This document shows positions 1-8,673 of a stretch of DNA of 64,000 nucleotides, one piece after another. Origin of the DNA: Pseudomonas peli (GTDB lineage: Bacteria > Pseudomonadota > Gammaproteobacteria > Pseudomonadales > Pseudomonadaceae); NCBI RefSeq assembly GCF_900099645.1, contig NZ_FMTL01000003.1:124001-188000 (forward strand). The letters run 5' to 3'. Position numbers and translations under genes: made by a program. Position 1 is the first letter of the stretch. Every line of letters starts with the position of its first letter. The notes below the pieces were generated by a model. It was not told the origin of the DNA and did not search any database. It saw only the letters and a program-made list of their open reading frames with translations.

Positions 1-917
1 CCGCAAAAAGCATCATCACCCGCAACCAGTCGCCAGACCTGCCGTTTGACCGCTCGCTCAATCCCTACCGTGGCTGTGAACATGGCTGCATTTATTGTTA
101 CGCCAGGCCCAGCCACGCTTACTGGGATTTTTCGCCGGGGCTGGATTTCGAAACCAAGCTGATCGCCAAGACCAATGCCGTGGCCCTGCTCGAACAGCAG
201 CTGAGCAAGCCTGGCTATGTCTGCGCGCCGATCAACCTGGGTTCCAATACCGATCCCTATCAACCGATCGAACGCCAGCACCTGCTGACCCGCAACAGCC
301 TCAAGGTGCTGCTCGACTACCGTCATCCCGTGACCATCATCACCAAGGGTGCCTTGATTCTGCGTGACCTTGATCTGCTTACTGAGCTGGCGCAGCAGCG
401 GCTGGTGGCGGTGATGATCAGCCTGACCACCCTGGATGACGAACTCAAACGCATCATGGAGCCACGTGCAGCGGCACCTGCGGCGCGTTTGCGGGCGATC
501 CGTGTGTTGCGTGATAACCGTATTCCGGTCGGCGTGCTGTGCTCGCCAATGATCCCGATGATCAACGATATGGAGCTGGAGCACTTGCTGGCAGCGGCCA
601 AGGACGCTGGCGCGCAGAGCGCCAATTACATGCTGCTGCGTCTGCCGCGCGAAGTGGCACCGTTATTCGAGGAGTGGTTGCAGGCGCACTACCCGCAGCG
701 CGCTGAGCATGTGCTCAGCCTGATCCGGCAGAGCCGTGGAGGTGCGCTGTATGACAGCCGCTTCGGTCTGCGTTTTCGGGGTGAAGGGGCGTTTGCTGAA
801 CTGCTCGCGCAACGCTTTGCCCTGGCCAGCAAGCGCCTGGGCCTGAATCGACGTGAGGGGTTCAATCTGGACTGCACGCGCTTCTGTCCGCCGGGTGGTC
901 AGCTGGCGCTGCTCTAA
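1..917 (+). CDS. PA0069-like radical SAM protein, 5' end missing
   Basis: The reading frame is open from base 3 and the true start lies upstream of the window. About 14 residues before the core it reads NQSPDLPFDRSLNPYRG, then CEHGCIYCYAR, a CxxxCxYC radical SAM cluster motif that binds the 4Fe-4S cluster and SAM. A TIM-barrel-like core follows, and the C-terminus carries a second cysteine pair (CTRFCPPG). This fits the SplB/photolyase-like radical SAM family (Rv2578c and PA0069 type). Its biochemical role is not established, and I infer only SAM-dependent radical chemistry. The protein ends just before a possible terminator. I am confident of the family and not of the substrate. Confidence 0.85.
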   Translation, partial: AKSIITRNQSPDLPFDRSLNPYRGCEHGCIYCYARPSHAYWDFSPGLDFETKLIAKTNAVALLEQQLSKPGYVCAPINLGSNTDPYQPIERQHLLTRNSLKVLLDYRHPVTIITKGALILRDLDLLTELAQQRLVAVMISLTTLDDELKRIMEPRAAAPAARLRAIRVLRDNRIPVGVLCSPMIPMINDMELEHLLAAAKDAGAQSANYMLLRLPREVAPLFEEWLQAHYPQRAEHVLSLIRQSRGGALYDSRFGLRFRGEGAFAELLAQRFALASKRLGLNRREGFNLDCTRFCPPGGQLALL

Positions 918-983
918 TGGGCAGGTACCGTTAAAGATTGCCGTGAGGGTTCAGGGCAGTAACACTTGGCATGTGACTTGCCA

Positions 984-1016
984 GCCTGCTTGGCTGTCGC
1001 TTTAGCAGGTTTTTTC
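984..1016 (+). terminator. possible rho-independent terminator
   Basis: CCTGCT at 985-990 pairs with AGCAGG at 1004-1009, across a loop of 13 bases, and is followed by six T residues. It lies between the radical SAM gene and the carbonic anhydrase. The short stem and long loop make it a weak call. Confidence 0.4.
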
Positions 1017-1035
1017 AGGTTCAGAGGTCGCAAAC

Positions 1036-1764
1036 ATGCCATACAAGCATCAGTTGATTCCGCTGCAAGGTCGCACAGGCACTGAGAGTGCCGAGGAAGC
1101 CCTGCAGACCATCGTTGATGGTTTCAAGCGCTTTCGCAGCGAAATCTTTCCGCAGCAGGAAGACCTGTTCAAAAAGCTCGCCACTGCGCAGAACCCACGC
1201 GCGATGTTTATCACCTGCGCCGACTCGCGGGTGGTGCCGGAGTTGATCACTCAAAGCTCGCCGGGCGACCTGTTCGTCAACCGCAACGTTGGTAACGTGG
1301 TGCCGGCTTACGGCCAGATGATGGGTGGGGTGTCCACCGCCATCGAGTACGCAGTGCTTGCGCTTGGCGTGCAACACATCATCGTCTGTGGCCACTCTGA
1401 CTGCGGTGCGATGAAGGCCGTGTTGGCCCCCGAAACCCTGGAGAGTATGCCGACGGTGAAAGCCTGGCTGCGTCACAGCGAAGTGGCGCTCAAGGTAGTC
1501 GAGGCGAACTGCGGCTGTGAAGGCCATGACAGGCTGGGCATTCTCACCGAGGAGAACGTGGTGGCTCAGCTCAATCACCTGTGCACCCACCCGTCTGTGG
1601 CGGCGCGGGTGGCCAGCGGCCAATTGTTTATTCACGGCTGGGTGTACGACATCGAGACCAGCGAGATCAAAGCGTACGACGCGGTGAAAGGTGAGTTTCG
1701 CTTGATTGGCGAGGGCCCGCTGCCCATGGCCACCCCCCGTGCGCGCTATCTGCCGAACAGCTAG
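1036..1764 (+). CDS. beta-class carbonic anhydrase
   Basis: Zinc enzyme interconverting CO2 and bicarbonate in the cytoplasm. The 242-residue protein shows both diagnostic beta-class motifs: CADSR (Cys ligand, catalytic Asp-Arg dyad) and GHSDCGA (His and second Cys ligand). It resembles PA0102 (psCA1) of P. aeruginosa, which also lies upstream of the aa3 oxidase genes. The stop is followed by only 54 bases before the convergent gene on the other strand. Bicarbonate supply is the family role; any special link to respiration is inference from position. Confidence 0.93.
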   Translation: MPYKHQLIPLQGRTGTESAEEALQTIVDGFKRFRSEIFPQQEDLFKKLATAQNPRAMFITCADSRVVPELITQSSPGDLFVNRNVGNVVPAYGQMMGGVSTAIEYAVLALGVQHIIVCGHSDCGAMKAVLAPETLESMPTVKAWLRHSEVALKVVEANCGCEGHDRLGILTEENVVAQLNHLCTHPSVAARVASGQLFIHGWVYDIETSEIKAYDAVKGEFRLIGEGPLPMATPRARYLPNS

Positions 1765-1818
1765 CAGGCTGTTGAATAACCACCTGCCTAGGCAAACGCG
1801 CGCTGGGTTTAAGGCCAG

Positions 1819-2475
1819 TCAACCCGTCGCGCGGGTTTCATTCAGCTGCAGCTCCACACCGAGCTGCCGAGATAGGCATGGCCAGCGCTTCCAGGCCGCA
1901 TCTGTCTGCGGGTTGTTTAGGCGTTCGCGGTAGGCTTGCACTGAGTCATGGGCAAAGCTGGCCTCGTCGAGCATGCCGTCGACCGCATGGTGCACGGCCT
2001 CGTCCAATTGGTTGGCAAAGGCCTCGCCAATCAATTGGTGGGCGATCAGATTGGCCACTGTGGTATCCAGCGGAATCAACGGCGTGCCCAAGTGGGCGAT
2101 ATAGCGATCATTCACTTCCTCGACCAAGCGATGGGCCAGATAGGCCTCGTCGAGTAATCCCTCCAGCCCCTCATGGCCGGCCATCAGCGCTGGCGGTTGC
2201 AGAAAAAACTGCTCAGCCACCTTGAGCACCGGTTTGATCTGCGCCTCGATTCCTGCTTCAAGCGATACCTCATGGGCCGCCTGCAACAGTTCTGGCACTT
2301 GTTCGATATACGCGCTGACAAAACGCTGCAACACGCCTTGGGTGTCTTCATTGGGCAGGCGAATGGAGGGGTGCAATTGACCCAGGTGGGCTTGCATCTG
2401 ACTGGCCAGCTGACCCGTGCTGGCTTCGTGTTGGTGCGCACGCTGAATCAGTACGTGCAAAGCGGCGATGTTCAT
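1819..2475 (-). CDS. conserved protein of unknown function (PA0104-like)
   Basis: This 218-residue protein has no signal peptide, no membrane segment and no catalytic motif I recognise. It is rich in Ala, Leu, His and Gln and looks largely alpha-helical. An AGGAG ribosome site lies 5 bases before the ATG. By position, between the carbonic anhydrase and coxB, it corresponds to PA0104. It is transcribed away from the cox genes, so the 362-base gap upstream contains divergent promoters. Real gene with fair certainty; function unknown. Confidence 0.75.
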   Translation of the reverse strand: MNIAALHVLIQRAHQHEASTGQLASQMQAHLGQLHPSIRLPNEDTQGVLQRFVSAYIEQVPELLQAAHEVSLEAGIEAQIKPVLKVAEQFFLQPPALMAGHEGLEGLLDEAYLAHRLVEEVNDRYIAHLGTPLIPLDTTVANLIAHQLIGEAFANQLDEAVHHAVDGMLDEASFAHDSVQAYRERLNNPQTDAAWKRWPCLSRQLGVELQLNETRATG

Positions 2476-2837
2476 GACTGCTCCTGAAATGAGGACATGG
2501 GCGAGAACCTTAGCTGGCTGAGCGTCTTGGCTAAGACCCGATTGTCATAATTATTAAACAGTTATGCGAGTCGGCTATATGTCGCAGCGCCAACCTCCGC
2601 CGATCCCGCGTCAGCCGTGGTCTTTAGCGTGTGGTCTGCAGTACATGGCTCATTTCGGCTTTCGCGTTGCCAGGTGTAAGTCCGTGTCTATACTCGAATT
2701 CGAAAGGCAGTACCTGATAACTCCGAATCGGCTCTGGCATGGACAGTCCTCGCAGGCATTTTCACCGTAAAGATCTGCGCTTGCTGAGCCACTGACCGAT
2801 TCGGCGGGATAACAAGAACAATTAAGGGGAACCCGCA
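2476..2837. other. 362-base divergent regulatory region upstream of coxB
   Basis: No gene is supported here. The region separates the minus-strand PA0104-like gene from coxB and holds the probable coxB promoter at 2667-2694. A 10-base palindrome TCGAATTCGA at 2694-2703 sits where transcription would begin and could be an operator. The leader from that promoter to the coxB ATG would be about 135 bases. Confidence 0.6.
2667..2694 (+). promoter_or_regulatory. probable coxB promoter
   Basis: TTGCCA at 2667-2672 and TATACT at 2689-2694 are separated by 16 bases. The -10 is preceded by C (CTATACT), the form favoured by sigma-S. From memory the P. aeruginosa aa3 oxidase operon is RpoS-dependent and induced on starvation, which agrees with this reading. 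Confidence 0.5.
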
Positions 2838-3962
2838 ATGATGCGACATCCACGAGTCTGGATGGGCCTCCTGTTGTGGTTGGTATTCAGCTCGGCACAC
2901 GCCAGCTGGGGCATCAATATGACGCCCGGTGCCACCGAGGTCAGCCGCTCAGTATTTGATTTGCACATGACCATCTTCTGGATCTGCGTCGTCATCGGCG
3001 TGATCGTGTTCGGCGCGATGTTCTGGTCGATGCTCGTCCACCGTCGCTCAACAGGCCAGCAGCCCGCGCACTTCCATGAAAGCACCACGGTCGAGATTCT
3101 CTGGACGGTCGTGCCGTTGGTGATTCTGGTGCTGATGGCGATACCGGCGACCAAGACCCTGATCGAGATCTATGACTCCAGCGAGTCCGAGCTGGATATT
3201 CAGGTCACGGGTTATCAATGGAAATGGCATTACAAATACCTGGGTGAAGATGTCGAGTTCTTCAGCAACCTGACCACGCCCAAGGATCAAATCAACAACA
3301 AGGCCACCAAGGGCGAGCACTACCTGCTCGAGGTGGACGAGCCGCTGGTGGTGCCGGTCGGCACCAAAGTGCGCTTTCTGATCACCGCCGCCGACGTGAT
3401 TCACTCCTGGTGGGTGCCGGCACTTGCGGTGAAGAAGGACGCCATCCCTGGTTTTATCAACGAATCCTGGACACGTATCGACGAGCCGGGCATCTACCGT
3501 GGCCAGTGCACCGAGTTGTGCGGCAAGGATCACGGTTTTATGCCCGTGGTGGTAGAAGCCAAGTCGAAAGAGGACTACGCCACCTGGCTCGCCGAGCGCA
3601 AGGTTGCAGCGGCTGCCGAACGTGAGCTGACCACTAAAGAGTGGACCATGGACGAGTTGATGGCGCGTGGCGAGAAGTCCTACCAGACCAACTGCGCATC
3701 CTGCCACCAGCCAACCGGTGAAGGCCTGCCGCCGATGTTCCCTGCACTCAAAGGCTCGGCGATTGCCATGGGACCTGCGGCCGGTCATATCGGCATCGTG
3801 GTCAACGGCAAGTCGGGTACTTCGATGGCCGCTTTTGGCAAGCAACTCTCGGAAGTCGATATCGCCGCGATCATTACCTACGAGCGCAATGCCTGGGGCA
3901 ATGCGGTAGGCGACATGGTTACGCCGAAAGACATCCTCGCGTTCAAACAGGCTCAGGAGTAA
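2838..3962 (+). CDS. coxB: cytochrome c oxidase subunit II with fused cytochrome c domain
   Basis: Electron-entry subunit of the aa3 (caa3-like) oxidase. The 374-residue precursor has a signal peptide ending at SSAHA, then two membrane helices. The CuA cupredoxin domain has His189 (HSWW) and the CxELCxxxHxxM cluster with Cys224 and Cys228. A C-terminal cytochrome c domain has CASCH at 286-290 and a later Met ligand candidate in TSMAAFG. The fused heme domain means electrons can pass from a soluble donor through heme c to CuA. AAGGGG precedes the ATG. It is the first gene of the cox operon. Confidence 0.97.
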   Translation: MMRHPRVWMGLLLWLVFSSAHASWGINMTPGATEVSRSVFDLHMTIFWICVVIGVIVFGAMFWSMLVHRRSTGQQPAHFHESTTVEILWTVVPLVILVLMAIPATKTLIEIYDSSESELDIQVTGYQWKWHYKYLGEDVEFFSNLTTPKDQINNKATKGEHYLLEVDEPLVVPVGTKVRFLITAADVIHSWWVPALAVKKDAIPGFINESWTRIDEPGIYRGQCTELCGKDHGFMPVVVEAKSKEDYATWLAERKVAAAAERELTTKEWTMDELMARGEKSYQTNCASCHQPTGEGLPPMFPALKGSAIAMGPAAGHIGIVVNGKSGTSMAAFGKQLSEVDIAAIITYERNAWGNAVGDMVTPKDILAFKQAQE

Positions 3963-3966
3963 GGAC

Positions 3967-5571
3967 ATGAGTGCAGTGATCGATCCGGGCCACGCTGGCC
4001 ACGGTCATGCCGGACATGACCATCACCACGGCCCTGCCAAAGGCCTGATGCGCTGGGTGTTGACCACCAACCACAAAGACATCGGCACCATGTACCTGTG
4101 GTTCAGCTTCGCCATGTTCCTGCTGGGTGGCAGCATGGCCATGGTGATTCGTGCCGAGCTGTTTCAGCCGGGCCTGCAGATCGTGCAGCCGGAATTCTTC
4201 AACCAGATGACCACCATGCACGGCCTGATCATGGTCTTCGGTGCAGTGATGCCGGCGTTTGTTGGCCTGGCCAACTGGATGATTCCGCTGATGATCGGCG
4301 CGCCGGACATGGCCCTGCCACGGATGAACAACTTCAGCTTCTGGCTGCTGCCTGCTGCGTTCGGCATGTTGATCAGCACATTGTTTATGGAGGGCGGCGG
4401 ACCGAACTTCGGCTGGACCTTCTATGCACCGCTGTCGACCACCTACGCGCCGGAGTCGGTGACCTTCTTTATCTTCGCCGTGCACCTGATGGGTATCAGT
4501 TCGATCATGGGCGCGATCAACGTGGTCGCCACCATCCTCAACCTGCGCGCCCCCGGCATGACCCTGATGAAGATGCCGCTGTTCGTCTGGACCTGGCTGA
4601 TCACTGCCTTCCTGCTGATCGCGGTAATGCCGGTACTGGCCGGTTGCGTGACCATGATGCTGATGGACATCCACTTCGGCACTAGCTTCTTCAGTGCCGC
4701 TGGTGGCGGTGACCCAGTGCTGTTCCAGCACGTGTTCTGGTTCTTCGGTCACCCCGAGGTGTACATCATGATCCTGCCGGCGTTCGGCGCGGTCAGTGCG
4801 ATCATCCCGGCCTTCGCCCGTAAGCCGCTGTTTGGCTACACCTCGATGGTTTATGCGACGGCGAGCATCGCCTTCCTGTCGTTTATCGTCTGGGCGCACC
4901 ACATGTTTACCGTCGGCATCCCCCTGACCGGTGAGCTGTTCTTTATGTACGCGACCATGCTGATCGCCGTGCCGACTGGGGTGAAGGTGTTCAACTGGGC
5001 CAGCACCATGTGGCGCGGCTCGATGACCTTTGAAACGCCCATGCTGTTTTCGGTGGCCTTCGTCATCCTATTCACCATCGGTGGCTTTTCCGGCCTGATG
5101 CTGGCCATCGCCCCGGCGGACTTCCAGTACCACGACACCTACTTCGTGGTGGCGCATTTCCACTATGTGCTGGTGCCTGGTGCGATCTTCGGCATCTTCG
5201 CCTCGGCCTACTACTGGCTGCCGAAGTGGACCGGGCATATGTATGACGAAACCCTCGGCAAGCTGCATTTCTGGATGAGCTTTATCGGCATGAACATGGC
5301 GTTCTTCCCGATGCACTTTGTTGGTCTGGCCGGCATGCCGCGACGTATCCCGGACTACAACATGATGTTCGCCAACTTCAACATGGTCTCGAGCATCGGC
5401 GCCTTTATGTTCGGCGCCACTCAGTTGCTGTTCCTGTTTATCGTCATCAAGTGCATCCGTGGCGGCAAGCCTGCTGCGGCCAAGCCTTGGGACGGTGCCG
5501 AAGGGTTGGAATGGACAGTGCCGTCGCCAGCGCCCTATCACACCTTCACCACGCCACCTGAAGTGAAGTAA
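3967..5571 (+). CDS. coxA: cytochrome c oxidase subunit I
   Basis: Catalytic subunit (534 residues, about 12 helices) that reduces O2 to water and pumps protons. Visible ligands are TTMHG (heme a), HPEVY (CuB His with the cross-linked Tyr), AHHMF (two CuB His) and HFHYV (heme a3 and heme a). The first 20 residues are unusually His-rich, with HAGHGHAGHDHHH before the conserved start of the fold at LMRW. P. aeruginosa CoxA is also His-rich there as I recall, so this is probably a genus trait. The gene lies 4 bases after coxB with an AGGAG site inside the coxB end. Confidence 0.98.
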   Translation: MSAVIDPGHAGHGHAGHDHHHGPAKGLMRWVLTTNHKDIGTMYLWFSFAMFLLGGSMAMVIRAELFQPGLQIVQPEFFNQMTTMHGLIMVFGAVMPAFVGLANWMIPLMIGAPDMALPRMNNFSFWLLPAAFGMLISTLFMEGGGPNFGWTFYAPLSTTYAPESVTFFIFAVHLMGISSIMGAINVVATILNLRAPGMTLMKMPLFVWTWLITAFLLIAVMPVLAGCVTMMLMDIHFGTSFFSAAGGGDPVLFQHVFWFFGHPEVYIMILPAFGAVSAIIPAFARKPLFGYTSMVYATASIAFLSFIVWAHHMFTVGIPLTGELFFMYATMLIAVPTGVKVFNWASTMWRGSMTFETPMLFSVAFVILFTIGGFSGLMLAIAPADFQYHDTYFVVAHFHYVLVPGAIFGIFASAYYWLPKWTGHMYDETLGKLHFWMSFIGMNMAFFPMHFVGLAGMPRRIPDYNMMFANFNMVSSIGAFMFGATQLLFLFIVIKCIRGGKPAAAKPWDGAEGLEWTVPSPAPYHTFTTPPEVK

Positions 5572-5583
5572 GGACGCCGACCG

Positions 5584-6150
5584 ATGAGCGAAGCCCTGTC
5601 GACCCGCCACCTGGTTATCCGCCTGTCACTGGTGGTGGTCGGCATGTTCGGCTTCGGCTTCGCTCTGGTGCCGATCTATGACGTGATGTGCCAGGCCTTT
5701 GGCATCAACGGCAAAACCGCCGGTGCCTATGAGGCTGGGCTGCAAAGCACCGATGAGTCGCGCCAGGTGCGGGTGCAGTTTCTCGCCACCAACGCCGCCG
5801 AGATGGTCTGGGAGTTCGGTCCTCAGGCCGACGAGGTTCTGGTGCATCCGGGTGACAGCACGCAGATGCTGTTTGTCGCCTATAACCCCACCGACAAGCC
5901 GATGACCGCGCAGGCGATCCCCAGTGTGGCGCCGTCCAAAGCCGCTGCCTACTTCCACAAGACCGAGTGTTTTTGCTTTACCCAGCAGGTGCTGCAACCC
6001 GGTGAGCGTATCGAAATGCCAGTGCGGTTTATCGTCGATAGAGACTTACCGGCAGATGTTCGCCACCTGACCCTGGCCTACACCTTGTTTGATATCACCG
6101 TGCGCAAACCGCCGGTGGCACAAGCGACCCTTACCCGGGCGGCTCCATAA
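5584..6150 (+). CDS. ctaG: cytochrome c oxidase assembly protein CtaG (Cox11 family)
   Basis: Copper chaperone that inserts CuB into subunit I. The 188-residue protein has one N-terminal membrane helix followed by a periplasmic immunoglobulin-like domain. The copper-binding CFCF motif is present in TECFCFTQQ, and the domain has the usual spacing to the conserved PTDKPMTAQA stretch. It lies 12 bases after coxA and 12 bases before coxC, so it is in the same operon. Length is typical for proteobacterial CtaG. Confidence 0.95.
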   Translation: MSEALSTRHLVIRLSLVVVGMFGFGFALVPIYDVMCQAFGINGKTAGAYEAGLQSTDESRQVRVQFLATNAAEMVWEFGPQADEVLVHPGDSTQMLFVAYNPTDKPMTAQAIPSVAPSKAAAYFHKTECFCFTQQVLQPGERIEMPVRFIVDRDLPADVRHLTLAYTLFDITVRKPPVAQATLTRAAP

Positions 6151-6162
6151 GGAGAACAATAA

Positions 6163-7059
6163 ATGTCGAGTCACGAAACTCACGAAAGCTATTACGTCCC
6201 GGCCCAGAGCAAGTGGCCGATCATCGCCACTCTGGGCATGCTGTTCTCGGTGTACGGCGTAGGCACCTGGTTCAACGACATGAAGGCCGATCGCGCCGAC
6301 TCCAACGGCCCGCTGATCTTCTTTATCGGCGGCCTGTTTCTCGCCTATATGCTGTTCGGCTGGTTCGGCAATGTAATCAAGGAAAGCCGCTCTGGCATGT
6401 ACAGCCCACAAATGGACCGCTCGTTCCGCTGGGGCATGAGCTGGTTTATTTTCTCCGAGGTGATGTTCTTTGCCGCCTTCTTCGGCGTGCTGTTTTACGT
6501 GCGCACCTGGGCTGGTCCCTGGCTCGGCGGTGAGGGCGACAAAGGGGTGAGCAATATGCTCTGGCCGGGCTTCGAATACACCTGGCCGCTGCTCAATACG
6601 CCTGACCCGAAACTCTATCCGGCGCCGAGTGGCACCATCAGCGCCTGGGGATTGCCGCTGATCAACACCATTCTGCTGGTCACTTCCAGTTTTACCCTGA
6701 CCTTCGCCCACCACGCGCTGCGCAAGAACCACCGCAAGCCGCTGACCCTTTGGCTGGCGCTAACAGTGATTCTCGGCATTGCCTTTCTGGTGTTGCAGGT
6801 CGAGGAATATATCCACGCTTACACCGAACTGGGCCTGACCCTGGGTTCGGGCATCTACGGCGCGACCTTCTTTATGCTCACCGGCTTCCACGGCGCCCAC
6901 GTAACCCTGGGCGCGCTGATGCTGAGCATTATGTTGATTCGGGTTATTCGCGGCCATTTCAGCCCCGAGCAACACTTCGGCTTCGAGGCGGCAGCCTGGT
7001 ACTGGCACTTTGTCGATGTGGTGTGGATTGGTTTGTTCGTCTTCGTTTATGTGCTGTGA
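6163..7059 (+). CDS. coxC: cytochrome c oxidase subunit III
   Basis: Third core subunit, 298 residues with seven predicted helices; it stabilises subunit I during turnover. The conserved segments SWFIFSEVMFF (the first helix-bundle core), LQVEEYIHAY and TGFHGAHVTLG, and the terminal WYWHFVDVVWIGLF, are all present. A GGAGAA site stands 9 bases before the ATG. The tail is followed closely by the convergent DUF2909 gene, so the first cox transcript probably ends nearby. Confidence 0.97.
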   Translation: MSSHETHESYYVPAQSKWPIIATLGMLFSVYGVGTWFNDMKADRADSNGPLIFFIGGLFLAYMLFGWFGNVIKESRSGMYSPQMDRSFRWGMSWFIFSEVMFFAAFFGVLFYVRTWAGPWLGGEGDKGVSNMLWPGFEYTWPLLNTPDPKLYPAPSGTISAWGLPLINTILLVTSSFTLTFAHHALRKNHRKPLTLWLALTVILGIAFLVLQVEEYIHAYTELGLTLGSGIYGATFFMLTGFHGAHVTLGALMLSIMLIRVIRGHFSPEQHFGFEAAAWYWHFVDVVWIGLFVFVYVL

Positions 7060-7065
7060 CGAGCC

Positions 7066-7269
7066 TTACCAGGTGACATGCGAGACCAGTTGGCCACTGT
7101 AGAAACCCCAGGCAATAAGTGCGACGGTCAAGGCAGTGAGGCTCACGCGTACTGTCAGCGCGTTGACCACACGGGAGGTTCTACCTTCGTCCTTGACCAG
7201 AAAGAACAGGCCACTGAATAGGCTGACCAGAGTAGCCAGTAGTAACAGGACGATCGCGGCTTTGAGCAT
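7066..7269 (-). CDS. twin transmembrane protein (DUF2909)
   Basis: A 67-residue protein made of two hydrophobic helices joined by a short polar loop containing KDEGRTS. It matches the DUF2909 family found beside SURF1 in Pseudomonas and related bacteria (PA0109 position). It runs against the cox genes, with its start facing the SURF1 start across about 90 bases. Constant linkage to the oxidase suggests a part in assembly, but this is inference. Confidence 0.85.
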   Translation of the reverse strand: MLKAAIVLLLLATLVSLFSGLFFLVKDEGRTSRVVNALTVRVSLTALTVALIAWGFYSGQLVSHVTW

Positions 7270-7357
7270 GCGTGACTCCCAAGCGGAACTTCGGGGGAAG
7301 GGAAATGCGCTTCAGCTGCAGTATAGCCAGCTTGTGCAGGGCTTTAGGGAGGTTGCC

Positions 7358-8089
7358 ATGAGCACCTTCCGTCCTGGCTGGCTGCCCAGCGTACTGGTGC
7401 TGCTGCTGTTTCCCTGCCTGCTCGCCCTAGGCTTCTGGCAGCTGGCACGTGCCGAAGAAAAGCGCGAGCTGTTGGCCGCACATCAGGCTCAGCAACTGGC
7501 CGCACCGATCAGCATCGATGAGCTGGAGCGCCTGCCCAATCCGGCTTACCAACGTGTGCAGCTGCAGGGCTTTTTCGATGCGCGGCATACCCTGCTGCTA
7601 GACAACCGCACCCGCGACGGGAAGGTTGGCGTGGAAGTGCTGCAACCCTTCTATGACCAAACCAGCGGTCTCTGGCTGTTGCTCAATCGCGGCTGGCTGC
7701 CCTGGCCGGATCGGCGCATCAGCCCAACCTTCGCCACCCCGGATACGCCGCTGCGTCTGCAAGCCACGGTGTATGTGCCGCTGGGCGAAGCGTTTCAGCT
7801 GCAGGGTGCGCAACCGACTGCAGGCTGGCCGCAGGTGGTCAGCGAGGTCAAGCCGGATGACCTCTGGCAGCAACTGGGGCGTGGTGGCCTGAGCTATGAG
7901 GTGCGCCTCAAGCCTGGCCCCGCGTCATTTCAAAGTGATTGGCCGGTTATCGCCATGAGCCCCGACAAACATCTCGGTTATGCCGTGCAATGGTTCGCCC
8001 TGGCGGCGGCCTTGCTCTGCCTGTTTATCTATTTAGGTCTATCTAACGCGCGGGAGACTCGCCATGAACCCAGCCATCGCCCTGCCTGA
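7358..8089 (+). CDS. SURF1 family oxidase assembly protein
   Basis: Helps place heme A in subunit I. The 243-residue form starts at MSTFRPGW, after an AGGGAGG ribosome site; a longer frame open from 7136 lacks such a site and overlaps the opposite gene. The protein has an N-terminal helix, the conserved LGFWQLARAEEK stretch, a periplasmic domain with LLLNRGWLP, and a second helix near the end. This is the family architecture of two helices flanking one soluble domain. Its end overlaps the next gene by 26 bases. Confidence 0.93.
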   Translation: MSTFRPGWLPSVLVLLLFPCLLALGFWQLARAEEKRELLAAHQAQQLAAPISIDELERLPNPAYQRVQLQGFFDARHTLLLDNRTRDGKVGVEVLQPFYDQTSGLWLLLNRGWLPWPDRRISPTFATPDTPLRLQATVYVPLGEAFQLQGAQPTAGWPQVVSEVKPDDLWQQLGRGGLSYEVRLKPGPASFQSDWPVIAMSPDKHLGYAVQWFALAAALLCLFIYLGLSNARETRHEPSHRPA

Positions 8090-8648
8090 AGTGTCGCCCA
8101 GCCAGCGTCGCCGTGGGCGGCTGCAACTGATCCTGATTCTGGCCGTAGTTATCGGCCCGATGATCCTCGCCAGCGCCATGTATCAGTGGCGCTTCTGGGT
8201 GCCGGAAACTCGCAGCTACCACGGCGAACTGATCGGCACCGGGCAGACCCGCGCCGACCTCGGCGTGGTCGGTGCCGATGAACAGCGCTGGCAACTGCTG
8301 GTGACCGTACCGGATGTCTGCGATACCGCCTGCAAGGAGCTGGTGTTCCTCGCCCGCCAGGTGCATATCGGCCTAAACCGTGATGTCAGCCGCGCTGCGC
8401 ATGGTTTGGCCACTGCCCAGCCCATCGCTGGCGACTATGACGCCCAGCTGCGCCGCGAATACCCGCAACTGGCGCGCTATCAGCTGCAGCTGGATGCCTA
8501 CGGCAAAACCGCCGGCTCCGCCTCCGGCGCGCAGCTGTGGATTGTCGACCCGCGCGGCAACCTGGTGTTGCGTTATGACGCCACCAGCAAGGGCAAGGCG
8601 ATTCTCAACGACCTGCGGCACCTGCTGAAAATCTCGCAAATTGGTTAA
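8064..8648 (+). CDS. SCO-like oxidase assembly protein (PA0111-like)
   Basis: A 194-residue protein with one N-terminal membrane helix (about residues 22-42) and a periplasmic domain with the look of a thioredoxin fold. It carries VCDTAC, a CxxxC pair in the place used by SCO copper chaperones, followed by ...WIVDPRGNLVLRY near the end. It overlaps SURF1 by 26 bases, implying coupled translation. I infer a role in oxidase assembly from fold and context; no reaction is proven. Confidence 0.8.
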   Translation: MNPAIALPEVSPSQRRRGRLQLILILAVVIGPMILASAMYQWRFWVPETRSYHGELIGTGQTRADLGVVGADEQRWQLLVTVPDVCDTACKELVFLARQVHIGLNRDVSRAAHGLATAQPIAGDYDAQLRREYPQLARYQLQLDAYGKTAGSASGAQLWIVDPRGNLVLRYDATSKGKAILNDLRHLLKISQIG

Positions 8649-8673
8649 TGCTGCCCACGGCTAAGGACTGATG

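Noticed and set aside
1021..1635. Minus-strand frame opposite the carbonic anhydrase
   Set aside because: Full antisense overlap with a clearly real gene and no family features.
7136..7357. N-terminal extension of SURF1 from 7136
   Set aside because: It would overlap the whole DUF2909 gene, lacks a ribosome site and has no hydrophobic start; the inner ATG at 7358 has AGGGAGG.
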